Position numbers and translations under genes: made by a program
Source of the DNA: Anaerolineaceae bacterium
Lineage (GTDB): Bacteria; Chloroflexota; Anaerolineae; Anaerolineales; Villigracilaceae
Length of the DNA stretch: 9,949 nt
Assembly: GCA_022181005.1 (NCBI GenBank)
Contig: BQMV01000251.1
Location: forward strand, 1 to 9,949
Reading direction: 5' to 3'
Notes under the pieces: model-generated
What the model was told of the DNA's origin: nothing
What the model saw: the letters and a program-made list of their open reading frames with translations, nothing else
Database searches by the model: none
Part shown: piece after piece, positions 1-7,352 of the stretch
Layout: each line of letters starts with the position of its first letter
Numbering within the stretch: the stretch's first letter is position 1

Positions 1-1010
1 TCATCCAATTGGCGGTCTTAATTTCCGTTCCTATGCTCGTCAGTTTATCTCAGCCTCCGGGCAAAGGCGTCATTCGCTTTCTTATCTATCAGACGCTCGC
101 TATGCCATTTATTCTCATGGCAGGCTGGCTGCTCGCGGGCGTAGAAGCCAGCCCCGGCGACCTTGCTCTTGCCATGCAAGCCGCCTCCATGCTCGGACTC
201 GGCTTCGCCTTCCTGCTAGCCATTTTCCCTCTCTACAGCTGGATACCCATGTTAATGGAAGATTCGCACCCGTTCATCGTCGGCCTCCTCTTATGGATTC
301 TACCCACTATGGCGCTCATTTTCCTAACAGGATTTCTCGATCGTTATTCATGGTTGCGCACTTCGCCACAACTTGTCTTTACCCTTCGCGCCACAGGGCT
401 GTTAATGATCGTCAGCGGCGGGTTTTGGGCGGCGTTCGAACATCACCTTGGGAGAATCATGGCATTCGGCGTCATCGCCGAAACGGGATTTTCGCTCCTC
501 GCTCTCAGCCTCCACACAAGCGCAGGCATCTTAATCTTATTCCTTCTAATTCCTGCACGGACCTTAACATCGGCGCTCTGGTCATTTGGGCTGTCAGTGA
601 TCCGTAACCGCGTAAAGACGATGCGCTTTAGCGATATACGCGGCGTATTGTACGACACGCCATTGGCTGGAACGGCGATCGTACTCGCCACGCTCTCCAC
701 AGGCGCATTTCCGCTTCTAGCCGGTTTCCCGCCGCGATTAGCCTTATGGCAGAATCTCGCCAGCGTCTCCAACTCCGCCGCGCTTTGGATGGGAATCGGA
801 ATCTTGGGACTGCTCATGGGAGCGATTCGCTCGTTAGCCGCGATGAGCATAACGGAAGAATTCATAGGTTGGTCTTCGCAAGAAAGCCTCCCTCAGCGCC
901 TCATATTGGGGTTGGGCATGATCGGGCTTTTCATCCTCGGCGTATTCCCGAAAAGCGCCCAATTCTTCCTCTCCGATCTGCCGTTGATGTTTGAACGGCT
1001 AGGGCGTTAA
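1..1010 (+). CDS. NuoM/NuoN/Mrp-type proton-translocating membrane subunit, 5'-truncated
   Basis: The reading frame is open to the left edge, so the start lies outside the window and about 335 C-terminal residues are visible. They form roughly eight hydrophobic membrane segments. The order of motifs follows NuoM-type antiporter-like subunits of complex I, hydrogenase-4 and Mrp: an 'FPLYSWIPMLMEDSHP' segment where NuoM has PFHSWLPDA, then 'HHLGRIMAFGVIAETGFSLLAL' where NuoM has DIKRLIAYTSVSHMGF, then 'STGAFPLLAGFPPRLALW' where NuoM has a GMPGTGNFVGEF-like loop. Membership of the Proton_antipo_M superfamily is therefore likely. The conserved membrane lysines are replaced (L before FPLYSW, T/P in the next helix, G in HHLGR), so it may be a non-pumping or structural paralogue. 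Which complex it belongs to cannot be decided because the upstream genes are not visible. No terminator follows; the next gene starts 34 nt later. Confidence 0.8.
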   Translation, partial: IQLAVLISVPMLVSLSQPPGKGVIRFLIYQTLAMPFILMAGWLLAGVEASPGDLALAMQAASMLGLGFAFLLAIFPLYSWIPMLMEDSHPFIVGLLLWILPTMALIFLTGFLDRYSWLRTSPQLVFTLRATGLLMIVSGGFWAAFEHHLGRIMAFGVIAETGFSLLALSLHTSAGILILFLLIPARTLTSALWSFGLSVIRNRVKTMRFSDIRGVLYDTPLAGTAIVLATLSTGAFPLLAGFPPRLALWQNLASVSNSAALWMGIGILGLLMGAIRSLAAMSITEEFIGWSSQESLPQRLILGLGMIGLFILGVFPKSAQFFLSDLPLMFERLGR

Positions 1011-1020
1011 TGCCCTACGG

Positions 1021-1026
1021 TATAAT
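1021..1026 (+). promoter_or_regulatory. Candidate -10 element for the coiled-coil gene
   Basis: A perfect TATAAT lies 18 nt before the ATG at 1045. It would give a leader of about 11 nt containing the GGAGGA ribosome-binding site at 1035-1040. No good -35 hexamer lies at 16-18 nt, and TTGAAC at 991-996 is too far away (24 nt), so the call rests on the -10 alone. Confidence 0.4.
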
Positions 1027-1044
1027 CGTTTCGCGGAGGAACTT

Positions 1045-2241
1045 ATGGAATTTGAACAGATTGTCAAACGCTTGGAATGGCTCGATGAAGAACATCGTAA
1101 AACGCGCGCCTCTATCGGCGCGTTCGAAGAGCGCCTGACAGCGTTAGAACGAGATGTTGTATCCGTCTCAAAGCAGATCAAACCATTCGCCAAGCAGTTC
1201 GCAGACGTTTCATCTGCCGCAGCGCGACTCGATCAGTTCGACGAGATCGTCGCAAAACAGCGCGAAGATCTAAACAAGGCGCTCGATACCATCGAGAAAC
1301 GTCACGAAAAGCGCGAGAAGGAATTGATCAAACGACATCAACAAGACTTTGAGACGATCTCGAAAGCCGTTGATAGCCTCAAGAAAACCGCCGATCTCAG
1401 CGACATCAAACGTCAACTTAAGGCGCTTCCTAATGAGGACCTTCGTCTGCAACAAGCCATCAAGGAGTTGCGCCCGCCCATTGACGAAGTGACGCGTCTC
1501 GCACAAAGTATAGAACTCTCGCAAAAGGCATTCGAGGAAGCTCGCAAGCAAGATATCAAACGCGTCGCCGACTTGCAAGGCGAAATCGTCGCCACGCGTA
1601 AACGCATTGACGAAGCGCGTTCCAAAGCCGACCTTGCGGCGGATAATTTCAAAACCATTGACAGCCGCATGAACGAATTATTAACTTCGGAAACGGAACG
1701 CAAAAACGCGCAACGCGAGTTCATCGAAAACCAGAGCGTCGCCCAAATTGACCGCGAACGTTCCTACAAAGAATGGAAGGAAAAATTCGGTCTGGTCAAA
1801 CAGCAAGCTGAAGCGCTCGACCATCAAATTGTTCAACTCGAAGAGACTTTGCGCGCTGCGAAAAAAGCGCAAGAAACATACAACGAACTCAACTCTAAAC
1901 TTGAGCGCCGCATCAACGAAGTGACCGAAATGCAGCGTCTCGCTGAAGACCGCCTGCGGCAGGAGTGGGTTACATTCAAAGCCGACGACCAAAAGCGTTG
2001 GACCGGCTACACCCTCGTGCAAGACGAAGGCACGAAAGACGTGCAACGATCCGTAGCCAAGCTCGAAGAGCGCATCAGCCCTTTATATGAGACGACGCAA
2101 ACTTTGCAAGACCAAATGCACCAAACCGCCGATGCAACCGAACAGCAATTGCAAGAGCTTATGAACGTGGCGCATGAGTGGCTCTCCGCTTACGAGCGCA
2201 TTATGGGTCACAACAAAACAACCAAGAAAAGCAAGAAGTAA
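1045..2241 (+). CDS. Long coiled-coil protein of unknown function
   Basis: The protein has 398 residues and the start is fixed by a strong Shine-Dalgarno, GGAGGA at 1035-1040, 4 nt before the ATG. Nearly the whole chain is charged, heptad-like helix rich in E, K, R, Q, A and L. I see no signal peptide, membrane segment or enzymatic motif, and no cysteine. A proline break, 'LRPPID' near residue 142, splits it into an N-terminal part (about 1-140) and a C-terminal rod (about 145-385). It ends in a basic tail (KTTKKSKK). Such proteins resemble SMC/Rad50 arms or cytoskeletal scaffolds in composition, but there are no Walker motifs and it is not an SMC ATPase. The likely role is a cytoplasmic structural or partner-binding protein. 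It lies between a respiratory-type membrane gene and selB, and neither suggests a function. Confidence 0.8.
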   Translation: MEFEQIVKRLEWLDEEHRKTRASIGAFEERLTALERDVVSVSKQIKPFAKQFADVSSAAARLDQFDEIVAKQREDLNKALDTIEKRHEKREKELIKRHQQDFETISKAVDSLKKTADLSDIKRQLKALPNEDLRLQQAIKELRPPIDEVTRLAQSIELSQKAFEEARKQDIKRVADLQGEIVATRKRIDEARSKADLAADNFKTIDSRMNELLTSETERKNAQREFIENQSVAQIDRERSYKEWKEKFGLVKQQAEALDHQIVQLEETLRAAKKAQETYNELNSKLERRINEVTEMQRLAEDRLRQEWVTFKADDQKRWTGYTLVQDEGTKDVQRSVAKLEERISPLYETTQTLQDQMHQTADATEQQLQELMNVAHEWLSAYERIMGHNKTTKKSKK

Positions 2242-2267
2242 ATTCAGCCCTAATTCTTCCACTGTCG

Positions 2268-2307
2268 CTTTCCTCTTTCTTCTTTCATCGTCTAAGAAAG
2301 AGGAGAG
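2268..2307 (+). promoter_or_regulatory. 14-bp hairpin overlapping the selB ribosome-binding site
   Basis: The pyrimidine-rich arm at 2268-2281 (CTTTCCTCTTTCTT) pairs with the purine-rich arm at 2294-2307 (AAGAAAGAGGAGAG). All positions pair, with one T-G wobble, across a 12-nt loop. The 3' arm contains the AGGAGAG ribosome-binding sequence of selB. In the mRNA it could hide the Shine-Dalgarno and restrain selB translation. A terminator role for the upstream gene is less likely, because the T-run (2317-2322) starts about 9 nt after the stem. Confidence 0.5.
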
Positions 2308-2322
2308 AGGAAAATATTTTTT

Positions 2323-4215
2323 ATGCGAGTTATCGGAACCGCCGGTCACGTTGACCACGGAAAATCCACTCTGATCGCCGCGCTTACCGGCGCGCATCCC
2401 GACCGTCTCAAGGAAGAACAAGTCCGCGAGATGACCATCGAACTCGGCTTCGGCTTTCTGACGCTCCCCAACGGTGAAGAAGTCGGCATAATAGACGTGC
2501 CCGGTCACCGCGATTTCATCGCGAACATGCTGGCGGGCATAGGCGGCATTGACGCCGCGCTTCTGGTTATCGCGGCGGACGAAGGCATAATGCCGCAGAC
2601 GAAAGAACATCTTGCCATACTCGACCTGTTGCAAATCTCAACGGGAGTGATTGCGCTGACAAAAATAGATCTCGTTGACGACGCCGGCTGGCTTGATCTG
2701 CTCGAAACCGACATACGCGCCGGCGTCGGAAGGTCCGCCTTAAAAGACGCGCCCATCATCCGCGTTTCTGCGAAGACAAGGACCGGGCTCGAAGCCCTGA
2801 TCGCCAATCTTCAGACGCTTCTCGAAACAAAACCCGCCCGCCCAGACCTCTCGCGCCCCCGCCTCCCCATTGATCGTGTTTTCACCATGAGCGGTTTTGG
2901 CACAATAGTAACCGGCACGCTAAGCGACGGAACTCTCTCCGTTGGCGACGAAGTAGAAATCTTGCCCAGCCAGATCAAAGGGCGAATTCGCGGGCTGCAG
3001 ACTCACAAAAAGAAAGAAGACTTAGCCGCACCGGGCTCACGCGTTGCAGTCAACCTTTCCGGAATAGACGCCGCATCAATTCGACGGGGAAACTGGCTCG
3101 CCCTTCCCGATCAATACGCCCCCTCGCGCCGCCTGGATGCGCGCTTCCGCCTGCTTGGCGACGCCGCTTTGACGCTCAAACAAAACGGCGAAGTAAAACT
3201 CTTTCTAGGCGCAAGCGAAACGATAGCAACAGTTCGGCTCGTAGACGCAGAAGAATTAACGCCCGGCGCTCAAGGTTGGATCCAACTCGAACTGCGCGAA
3301 CCGGTCGTCGCCGTGCGCGGAGACCGTTACATTTTACGCCGTCCCTCTCCCAGCGAGACTCTCGGCGGCGGCGTCATCGTAGACCCCCGCCCTAAAGGAC
3401 GGCACAAGCGCTTCGACGGCGTTGTATTGAAATCGTTGGAATCGTTAACTCAAGGTTCGCCGGCAGAAGTATTGCTCGAAGCGGCAAACGCGCTCGAAAT
3501 CGCGCCCGTCAAAGAGATCGTCGCACGCTCAAGGTTGGCGGCGGCAGACGCAGAATCTGCGCTCAGCGAGGCGTTATCCACTCATTCCCTTATCTTGCTT
3601 GAGGAAGGAACGCCGAATCTTTTCAGCGATCTACTCGCAATCAGCCAACAGCGTTGGCAAATGATAAAGAATAAAACCTTGCAAATCGTCTCGGATTTTC
3701 ACAAGGCATTCCGATTGCGGCGCGGCATTCCACGCGAAGAACTTAAGAGTAAATTGAAACTTTCCTCGCGCGCCTTTCATGCTATCCTTGTGCAGTTTAT
3801 AGCGCGAGGCGTCGTTCAGGAGGCGAATCATTGCATTTCCCTGCCAGACTATGAAGTCCGCTTCACTGCGACAGAACAGGCGGCTGTTGAAAAATTAAGA
3901 CGAAGTTTCGATGCAAATCCGTTTGCGCCGCCAAGCGTCAAAGATTGTCAGGCGGCAGTCGGAGCGGAAGTCTTCTCCGCGCTAATCGAGATGGGCGAGC
4001 TGTTTCTCGTATCCGCCGACGTTATTTTTCGCAAATCCGATTACGATGCGATCAAAGCCATTATTCAACAAACCATCGAACGCCTTGGGCGCATCTCATT
4101 AGCGGAAACGCGCGACCTGCTCAAAACCAGTCGAAAATATGCGCAAGCGCTGCTTGAACATTTCGACGCGATCGGCTTTACCTTGCGCGACGGCGATTTC
4201 AGGAGATTAAAGTAA
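2323..4215 (+). CDS. selB: Selenocysteine-specific translation elongation factor SelB
   Basis: This 630-residue GTPase delivers Sec-tRNA(Sec) to UGA codons marked by a SECIS element. The G motifs are GHVDHGKS (8-15), TIELGF (38-43), DVPGH (58-62), TKID (113-116) and SAK (149-151). Domain II starts with 'LPIDRVFTMSGFGTIVTGTL' (180-199), which carries the D-R pair that lines the selenocysteine pocket in SelB. Domain III runs to about residue 345. The C-terminal part (about 350-630) matches the winged-helix domain IV that binds SECIS RNA, and the length is normal for bacterial SelB. Switch I reads EEQVREMTIELGF where many SelB proteins have RGITIDLGF. The Shine-Dalgarno (AGGAGAGAGGA, 2301-2311) is rather far from the ATG (11 nt) and lies partly in a hairpin. 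No selA, selD or tRNA-Sec is visible here. Confidence 0.96.
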   Translation: MRVIGTAGHVDHGKSTLIAALTGAHPDRLKEEQVREMTIELGFGFLTLPNGEEVGIIDVPGHRDFIANMLAGIGGIDAALLVIAADEGIMPQTKEHLAILDLLQISTGVIALTKIDLVDDAGWLDLLETDIRAGVGRSALKDAPIIRVSAKTRTGLEALIANLQTLLETKPARPDLSRPRLPIDRVFTMSGFGTIVTGTLSDGTLSVGDEVEILPSQIKGRIRGLQTHKKKEDLAAPGSRVAVNLSGIDAASIRRGNWLALPDQYAPSRRLDARFRLLGDAALTLKQNGEVKLFLGASETIATVRLVDAEELTPGAQGWIQLELREPVVAVRGDRYILRRPSPSETLGGGVIVDPRPKGRHKRFDGVVLKSLESLTQGSPAEVLLEAANALEIAPVKEIVARSRLAAADAESALSEALSTHSLILLEEGTPNLFSDLLAISQQRWQMIKNKTLQIVSDFHKAFRLRRGIPREELKSKLKLSSRAFHAILVQFIARGVVQEANHCISLPDYEVRFTATEQAAVEKLRRSFDANPFAPPSVKDCQAAVGAEVFSALIEMGELFLVSADVIFRKSDYDAIKAIIQQTIERLGRISLAETRDLLKTSRKYAQALLEHFDAIGFTLRDGDFRRLK

Positions 4216-4217
4216 TT

Positions 4218-4889
4218 ATGTGCGGACGCTTCACGTTGACAGTTAATCCCGCCGAATTTGAAGACAAGTTCGGCAATTTCATATTTCCTCAACAATTTGC
4301 TCCGCGTTTCAACATCGCGCCGTCGCAGCCTACGCTCGCCATTCCAAACAACGACCGATTTAAAGCAGATTTTTTCACATGGGGATTAGTGCCAATGTGG
4401 GCAAAAGACCCTGTTATCGGACGTCGCTTAATCAACGCGCGCAGCGAGACTATGGCGGAGAAGCCATCTTTTCGCGGAAGCCTGAAATACAAGCGTTGTC
4501 TCGTGTTCGCCGATGGCTTTTACGAATGGAAAACGCATCAAGGCAAAAAGGCGAAAACGCCGTTTTACATTTACATGAAAGATCGTCAGCCGTTCGCGTT
4601 CGCCGGCTTGTGGGATACCTGGAGCAGCTCGGATGGTTCGTACTTGCGTTCATGCGCTCTGATCACAACTGCGCCGAACAAGTTGATGGAGACAATTCAC
4701 AACCGCATGCCAGCCATCTTACATCCGCGCGATTATGCCGCCTGGCTGGATCCCTCGGCGCAAACGCCCAATCAGATCCTCCCGCTGATCAAATCCTACC
4801 CAGCCGAGGATATGGACGCGCATCCAGTCGGCGCGCTGGTCAATAACGCGCATCTTGACGCTCCCGAGATGATTTTACCCGCTCAATAA
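4218..4889 (+). CDS. SRAP-family abasic-site processing protein (YedK/HMCES type)
   Basis: The 223-residue protein has the full SRAP signature. Cys2 (MCGRFT) is the residue that forms a thiazolidine crosslink with abasic sites in single-stranded DNA once the initiator Met is removed. RFNIAPSQ (30-37), WGLVPMWAK (55-63), INARSET (72-78), GFYEW with Glu103 (100-104) and IHNRMPAIL with His161 (160-168) are all in place, and the length is standard. In YedK/HMCES these residues shield abasic DNA at replication forks. The gene starts 2 nt after the selB stop codon, so the two are probably co-transcribed. That linkage has no obvious functional basis. The ATG must be the true start because the catalytic cysteine has to be residue 2. 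Confidence 0.95.
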   Translation: MCGRFTLTVNPAEFEDKFGNFIFPQQFAPRFNIAPSQPTLAIPNNDRFKADFFTWGLVPMWAKDPVIGRRLINARSETMAEKPSFRGSLKYKRCLVFADGFYEWKTHQGKKAKTPFYIYMKDRQPFAFAGLWDTWSSSDGSYLRSCALITTAPNKLMETIHNRMPAILHPRDYAAWLDPSAQTPNQILPLIKSYPAEDMDAHPVGALVNNAHLDAPEMILPAQ

Positions 4890-4959
4890 TTTATTAATTT
4901 GACTACAACAGCGGCAGGATTAATGTCAGGTTAGCGCGATAAGCCTCCATTTTTCGCCA

Positions 4960-4968
4960 TGTTATGAT
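4960..4968 (+). promoter_or_regulatory. Extended -10 promoter of the M23 peptidase gene, predicted leaderless
   Basis: TG at 4960-4961 followed by TATGAT at 4963-4968 forms an extended -10 element. It ends 8 nt before the ATG at 4977, so transcription should start at or beside the A of the start codon. The preceding bases (ttctct) contain no Shine-Dalgarno. No good -35 lies 17 nt upstream. The rest of the 87-nt gap (4890-4976) shows no clear terminator. Confidence 0.5.
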
Positions 4969-4976
4969 AATTCTCT

Positions 4977-6095
4977 ATGAACGATAAAAATAAATCAGGC
5001 GTTCTTTCGCGCTTGGCTGATACGTTGATCGGCATCGGCTTAGGCGAATCAGTTTTACGATTTAGCGTATTATTTCTTTCAACGGCATTAATCGGCGCAG
5101 TTATTTGGCTGGCGCATTCCATCTTCGCGCCGTCTCCTGAAACGGGCGCAACCGAGTCCGCCGCCATCGTGGAAGAGGGCGCTCTGCCCGCGCAAGACTT
5201 CAACGCATACAGCGGAGTGCCGCGTTTGGCGCAAGTGCACACCACAATTCCCTCGCGCCCTCGGCAGGAGATCGTCAAATACACAGTCGTAGAAGGCGAC
5301 ACGATCTTCGGCATCGCGCAGAATTTCGGGCTTGAGCCGCAAACTATTTTATGGGGAAATTACTATACGCTGCTCGACAACCCTCACGCTCTAAAACCCA
5401 GGCAGAATTTAAATATCCTACCCGTCAACGGAACGTATCACGAATGGCAGGACGGCGAAGGGCTCAATGGCATTGCCAAGTATTACGGCGTAACGCCCGA
5501 AGACATCATTAATTATCCGGGCAATAACTTGGACATTAAAACTATCGGCGATTTCGCTCATCCGAACATCAAACCGGGCGCATGGTTGATTATCCCCAAT
5601 GGACATCGCGATTTTATCTCATGGAGCGCGCCGCTCGGCGTGACGCGCGAGAATCCCGCCTCGGCGCGCGTATTGGGCAGCGGCGCCTGCGAGCCAGTCT
5701 CTGGCGGCGCGGTAGGCTTCGGCGCGTTCATCTGGCCCTCGCGCAGCCATAAACTCTCAGGATTCGATTATTCGCCTAACACCAATCACTGGGGGGTTGA
5801 TATTTCAGGCAACACAGGCGAGGGCGTATATGCCACCGACGCCGGCGTGGTGGTATACGCCGGCTGGAACGAACACGGCTACGGCAGCATGATCATGATT
5901 GACCACGGCAATAATTTCCAGTCGTTGTATGCGCACTTAAGCGGCATCAACGTCGTATGCGGTCAGAGCGTCGGACAGGGAGACCTGATCGGCTCCATCG
6001 GCAGCACCGGCAACTCGAGCGGCTCGCATTTACACTTCGAAATTCGCGCGATTTCATCCTTCGTGAATCCTTGGGACATGCTCCCGCCGCCCTAA
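4977..6095 (+). CDS. Membrane-anchored LysM-M23 metallopeptidase (peptidoglycan hydrolase-like)
   Basis: The protein has 372 residues. One membrane segment (about 29-47) without a clear cleavage site suggests an N-terminal anchor with the rest outside the membrane. Two LysM-type glycan-binding repeats follow: KYTVVEGDTIFGIAQNFGL (101-119) continuing to about 148, and a more divergent one starting YHEWQDGEGLNGIAKYYGV (154-172) and ending near 207. The C-terminal M23/LytM peptidase domain (about 255-368) has HWGVD (H271, D275), YAHL (H320) and HLHFE (H351, H353). This is the complete zinc and catalytic set, so it should be active and not a degenerate activator. It probably cuts peptide crosslinks in the cell wall during growth or division. 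It lies alone between the selB-SRAP pair and a tRNA, and seems to have its own promoter. Confidence 0.93.
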   Translation: MNDKNKSGVLSRLADTLIGIGLGESVLRFSVLFLSTALIGAVIWLAHSIFAPSPETGATESAAIVEEGALPAQDFNAYSGVPRLAQVHTTIPSRPRQEIVKYTVVEGDTIFGIAQNFGLEPQTILWGNYYTLLDNPHALKPRQNLNILPVNGTYHEWQDGEGLNGIAKYYGVTPEDIINYPGNNLDIKTIGDFAHPNIKPGAWLIIPNGHRDFISWSAPLGVTRENPASARVLGSGACEPVSGGAVGFGAFIWPSRSHKLSGFDYSPNTNHWGVDISGNTGEGVYATDAGVVVYAGWNEHGYGSMIMIDHGNNFQSLYAHLSGINVVCGQSVGQGDLIGSIGSTGNSSGSHLHFEIRAISSFVNPWDMLPPP

Positions 6096-6124
6096 TGCGG
6101 CGCATAAACGAGGCAAATCACGCC

Positions 6125-6153
6125 TTGCCGCAGGGCTTTATCTCGGCTATAAT
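6125..6153 (+). promoter_or_regulatory. Sigma70-type promoter of tRNA-Val
   Basis: TTGCCG (6125-6130) and a perfect TATAAT (6148-6153) are separated by 17 nt. The mature tRNA begins 11 nt after the -10, leaving a very short 5' leader for RNase P to remove. Confidence 0.75.
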
Positions 6154-6164
6154 GCCGTCACTGC

Positions 6165-6238
6165 GGGCGCTTAGCTCAGTTGGTTAGAGCGCATCTATCA
6201 CACAGATGAGGTCAGGGGTTCGAGTCCCTTAGCGCCCA
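6165..6238 (+). tRNA. tRNA-Val(CAC)
   Basis: A complete cloverleaf is visible. The acceptor arms GGGCGCT and AGCGCCC pair fully. The D stem is GCTC/GAGC with GG in the D loop. The anticodon stem is CATCT/AGATG with loop ATCACAC and anticodon CAC at 6199-6201. The variable loop is AGGTC, and the T arm is AGGGG-TTCGAGT-CCCTT. The discriminator is A, which with A35 and C36 fits valine identity. The 3' CCA is not encoded. It reads the GUG codon. Confidence 0.95.
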
Positions 6239-6239
6239 T

Positions 6240-6268
6240 AAATAACGAGTCGCCCGACTCGTTATTTT
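6240..6268 (+). terminator. Intrinsic terminator after tRNA-Val
   Basis: The arms at 6240-6251 and 6256-6267 pair perfectly over 12 bp (AAATAACGAGTC with GACTCGTTATTT) around a GCCC loop. The 3' side runs into a T-rich tract (TTATTTTTA). It begins two bases after the mature tRNA end and separates the tRNA from the sigma factor gene. Confidence 0.85.
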
Positions 6269-6294
6269 TATGGGCTTTCAGCCCGCCCATTTTC

Positions 6295-6303
6295 TGATAT
6301 AGT
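6295..6303 (+). promoter_or_regulatory. Extended -10 promoter of the ECF sigma gene, predicted leaderless
   Basis: TG (6295-6296) and TATAGT (6298-6303) form an extended -10 element that ends 9 nt before the ATG at 6313. CTTTCA at 6275-6280, 17 nt upstream, is at best a weak -35. No Shine-Dalgarno precedes the ATG. The elements look housekeeping-type; I did not recognise an ECF-type AAC...CGT promoter. Confidence 0.5.
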
Positions 6304-6312
6304 ATCGCTACA

Positions 6313-6951
6313 ATGACCGCTCGAACAAACGAACAATGGATCGCTGACTTAAAAGACAATGGCGCCGCGCGCGAAACCGCGCTCGGCGATCTGCGCGCCA
6401 TCGTTCAAAAAGGGCTGCCCTACGCCCTGTCACGCTGGCTGTCTCCCAACCAACCTCAATTTAACTCGCTCGTCGAAGAAGTAACCCAAGAGACGCTCTT
6501 GCGCGTGCTGAGCCAAATTGACACTTTCGAAGGACGCAGTCAATTTACGACCTGGGTGCACAAGATCGCCGTGCGGATCGCGCTAACCGAACTGCGCCGC
6601 AAACGCTGGCGCGATTCGTCGCTGGACGAGCTCGCCGAAAATGAAGACGCTCCACCGCCCCTCGGCTTGCTCGCCGATTCACAAGCGGGACCTGAAACCT
6701 CCGCCGAACGCGCCGACATGCTGGCGCGCGTGAAACGTATTATCGAAGAAGACCTAACCGACCGCCAACGCGAAGCGTTGATTCTGCTTGGCGTTCGCGA
6801 TATGCCGGTGGAAACCGTAGCGCGCAAACTCAAGACCAATCGCAACGCACTCTACAAACTTCTCCACGACGCGCGCGTCCGATTAAAACAGCGGCTTCTA
6901 GCGGAAGAAATCGCCCCTAACGACGTTCTGTCTTTGTTCGAACAGAAGTAA
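6313..6951 (+). CDS. ECF-type RNA polymerase sigma factor
   Basis: The protein has 212 residues and only the two core sigma domains. Region 2 (about 52-100) contains 'EEVTQETLLRVLSQIDTFEGRSQFTTWVHKIAVRIALTELRRKR', with the typical DTFEGRSQFTTWVHKIA stretch that binds core polymerase and the -10 DNA. Region 4 (about 142-196) is a helix-turn-helix, 'LTDRQREALILLGVRDMPVETVARKLKTNRNALYKLLHDAR', which reads the -35. An acidic linker of about 40 residues (100-140) joins them. Regions 1 and 3 are absent, as in group IV (ECF) sigma factors. The next gene, 2 nt downstream, encodes a zinc-finger protein that is probably its anti-sigma factor. The signal it answers and its target genes cannot be inferred from this window. 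Confidence 0.9.
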   Translation: MTARTNEQWIADLKDNGAARETALGDLRAIVQKGLPYALSRWLSPNQPQFNSLVEEVTQETLLRVLSQIDTFEGRSQFTTWVHKIAVRIALTELRRKRWRDSSLDELAENEDAPPPLGLLADSQAGPETSAERADMLARVKRIIEEDLTDRQREALILLGVRDMPVETVARKLKTNRNALYKLLHDARVRLKQRLLAEEIAPNDVLSLFEQK

Positions 6952-6953
6952 GA

Positions 6954-7280
6954 TTGACCGAACAGCGTCCGTCAAAAACACAGACAGCCATGAACATCAA
7001 GGAACTCCTCCAGCGGATTCAAACCAGTTTCCGTAAAAAGAAAGAAGAGCCCAACGAGATCGTGCAAGGATTCTTGCGCGTATTGGAGAACGCGCGCGTC
7101 GAAGAACTGACCTGCGATGAGATTTTTTCGACGTTGGACGAATACGTCGAACGAGAAGTAGGCGCGCACAACGCCGCGGACCTCATGCCGCTCATCCGCG
7201 AACATTTAGACATTTGTCCCGACTGCCACGAAGAATACGAGGCGCTTCTCAAAGTGATCGAAGAGGCAGGCGAGAAATAG
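6954..7280 (+). CDS. Soluble zinc-finger (ZAS-like) putative anti-sigma factor
   Basis: The protein has 108 residues from the TTG at 6954, or 96 from the ATG at 6990 (residue 13). Neither has a strong Shine-Dalgarno; the TTG, 2 nt after the sigma stop, allows translational coupling. Cys54 followed by H84-x3-C88-x2-C91 (HLDICPDC) matches the H-x3-C-x2-C signature of zinc-binding anti-sigma domains, with the extra upstream Cys of zf-HC2 proteins. The N-terminus is basic (SFRKKK) and helical. There is no membrane segment, so this would be a cytoplasmic anti-sigma or redox/metal sensor. Its role is inferred from the motif and its position behind the sigma gene. Binding to that sigma is not shown by sequence. 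Confidence 0.75.
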   Translation: MTEQRPSKTQTAMNIKELLQRIQTSFRKKKEEPNEIVQGFLRVLENARVEELTCDEIFSTLDEYVEREVGAHNAADLMPLIREHLDICPDCHEEYEALLKVIEEAGEK

Positions 7281-7352
7281 GTTTAACAGGGTTGGCGTAA
7301 GAACGAAGAACCGAACCGCAAATTACCGCGAATTCCTACAAAGCGAAAAGAA

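Noticed and set aside
443..865. Long open frames antisense to or in other frames of real genes (for example 443-865 minus and 9053-9274 plus).
   Set aside because: They overlap well-supported genes, have no ribosome-binding site or recognisable motif, and have shadow-like composition.
991..1026. TTGAAC at 991-996 as the -35 for TATAAT at 1021.
   Set aside because: The 24-nt spacing is outside the workable range.
6085..6102. Small GC hairpin at the end of the M23 gene (GCCGC/GCGGC across the stop codon) as a terminator.
   Set aside because: The stem is only 6 bp and no T-run follows.
6165..6238. Considered tRNA-Sec because of selB.
   Set aside because: The anticodon is CAC, the variable arm is only 5 nt and the acceptor stem is 7 bp; it is an ordinary tRNA-Val.
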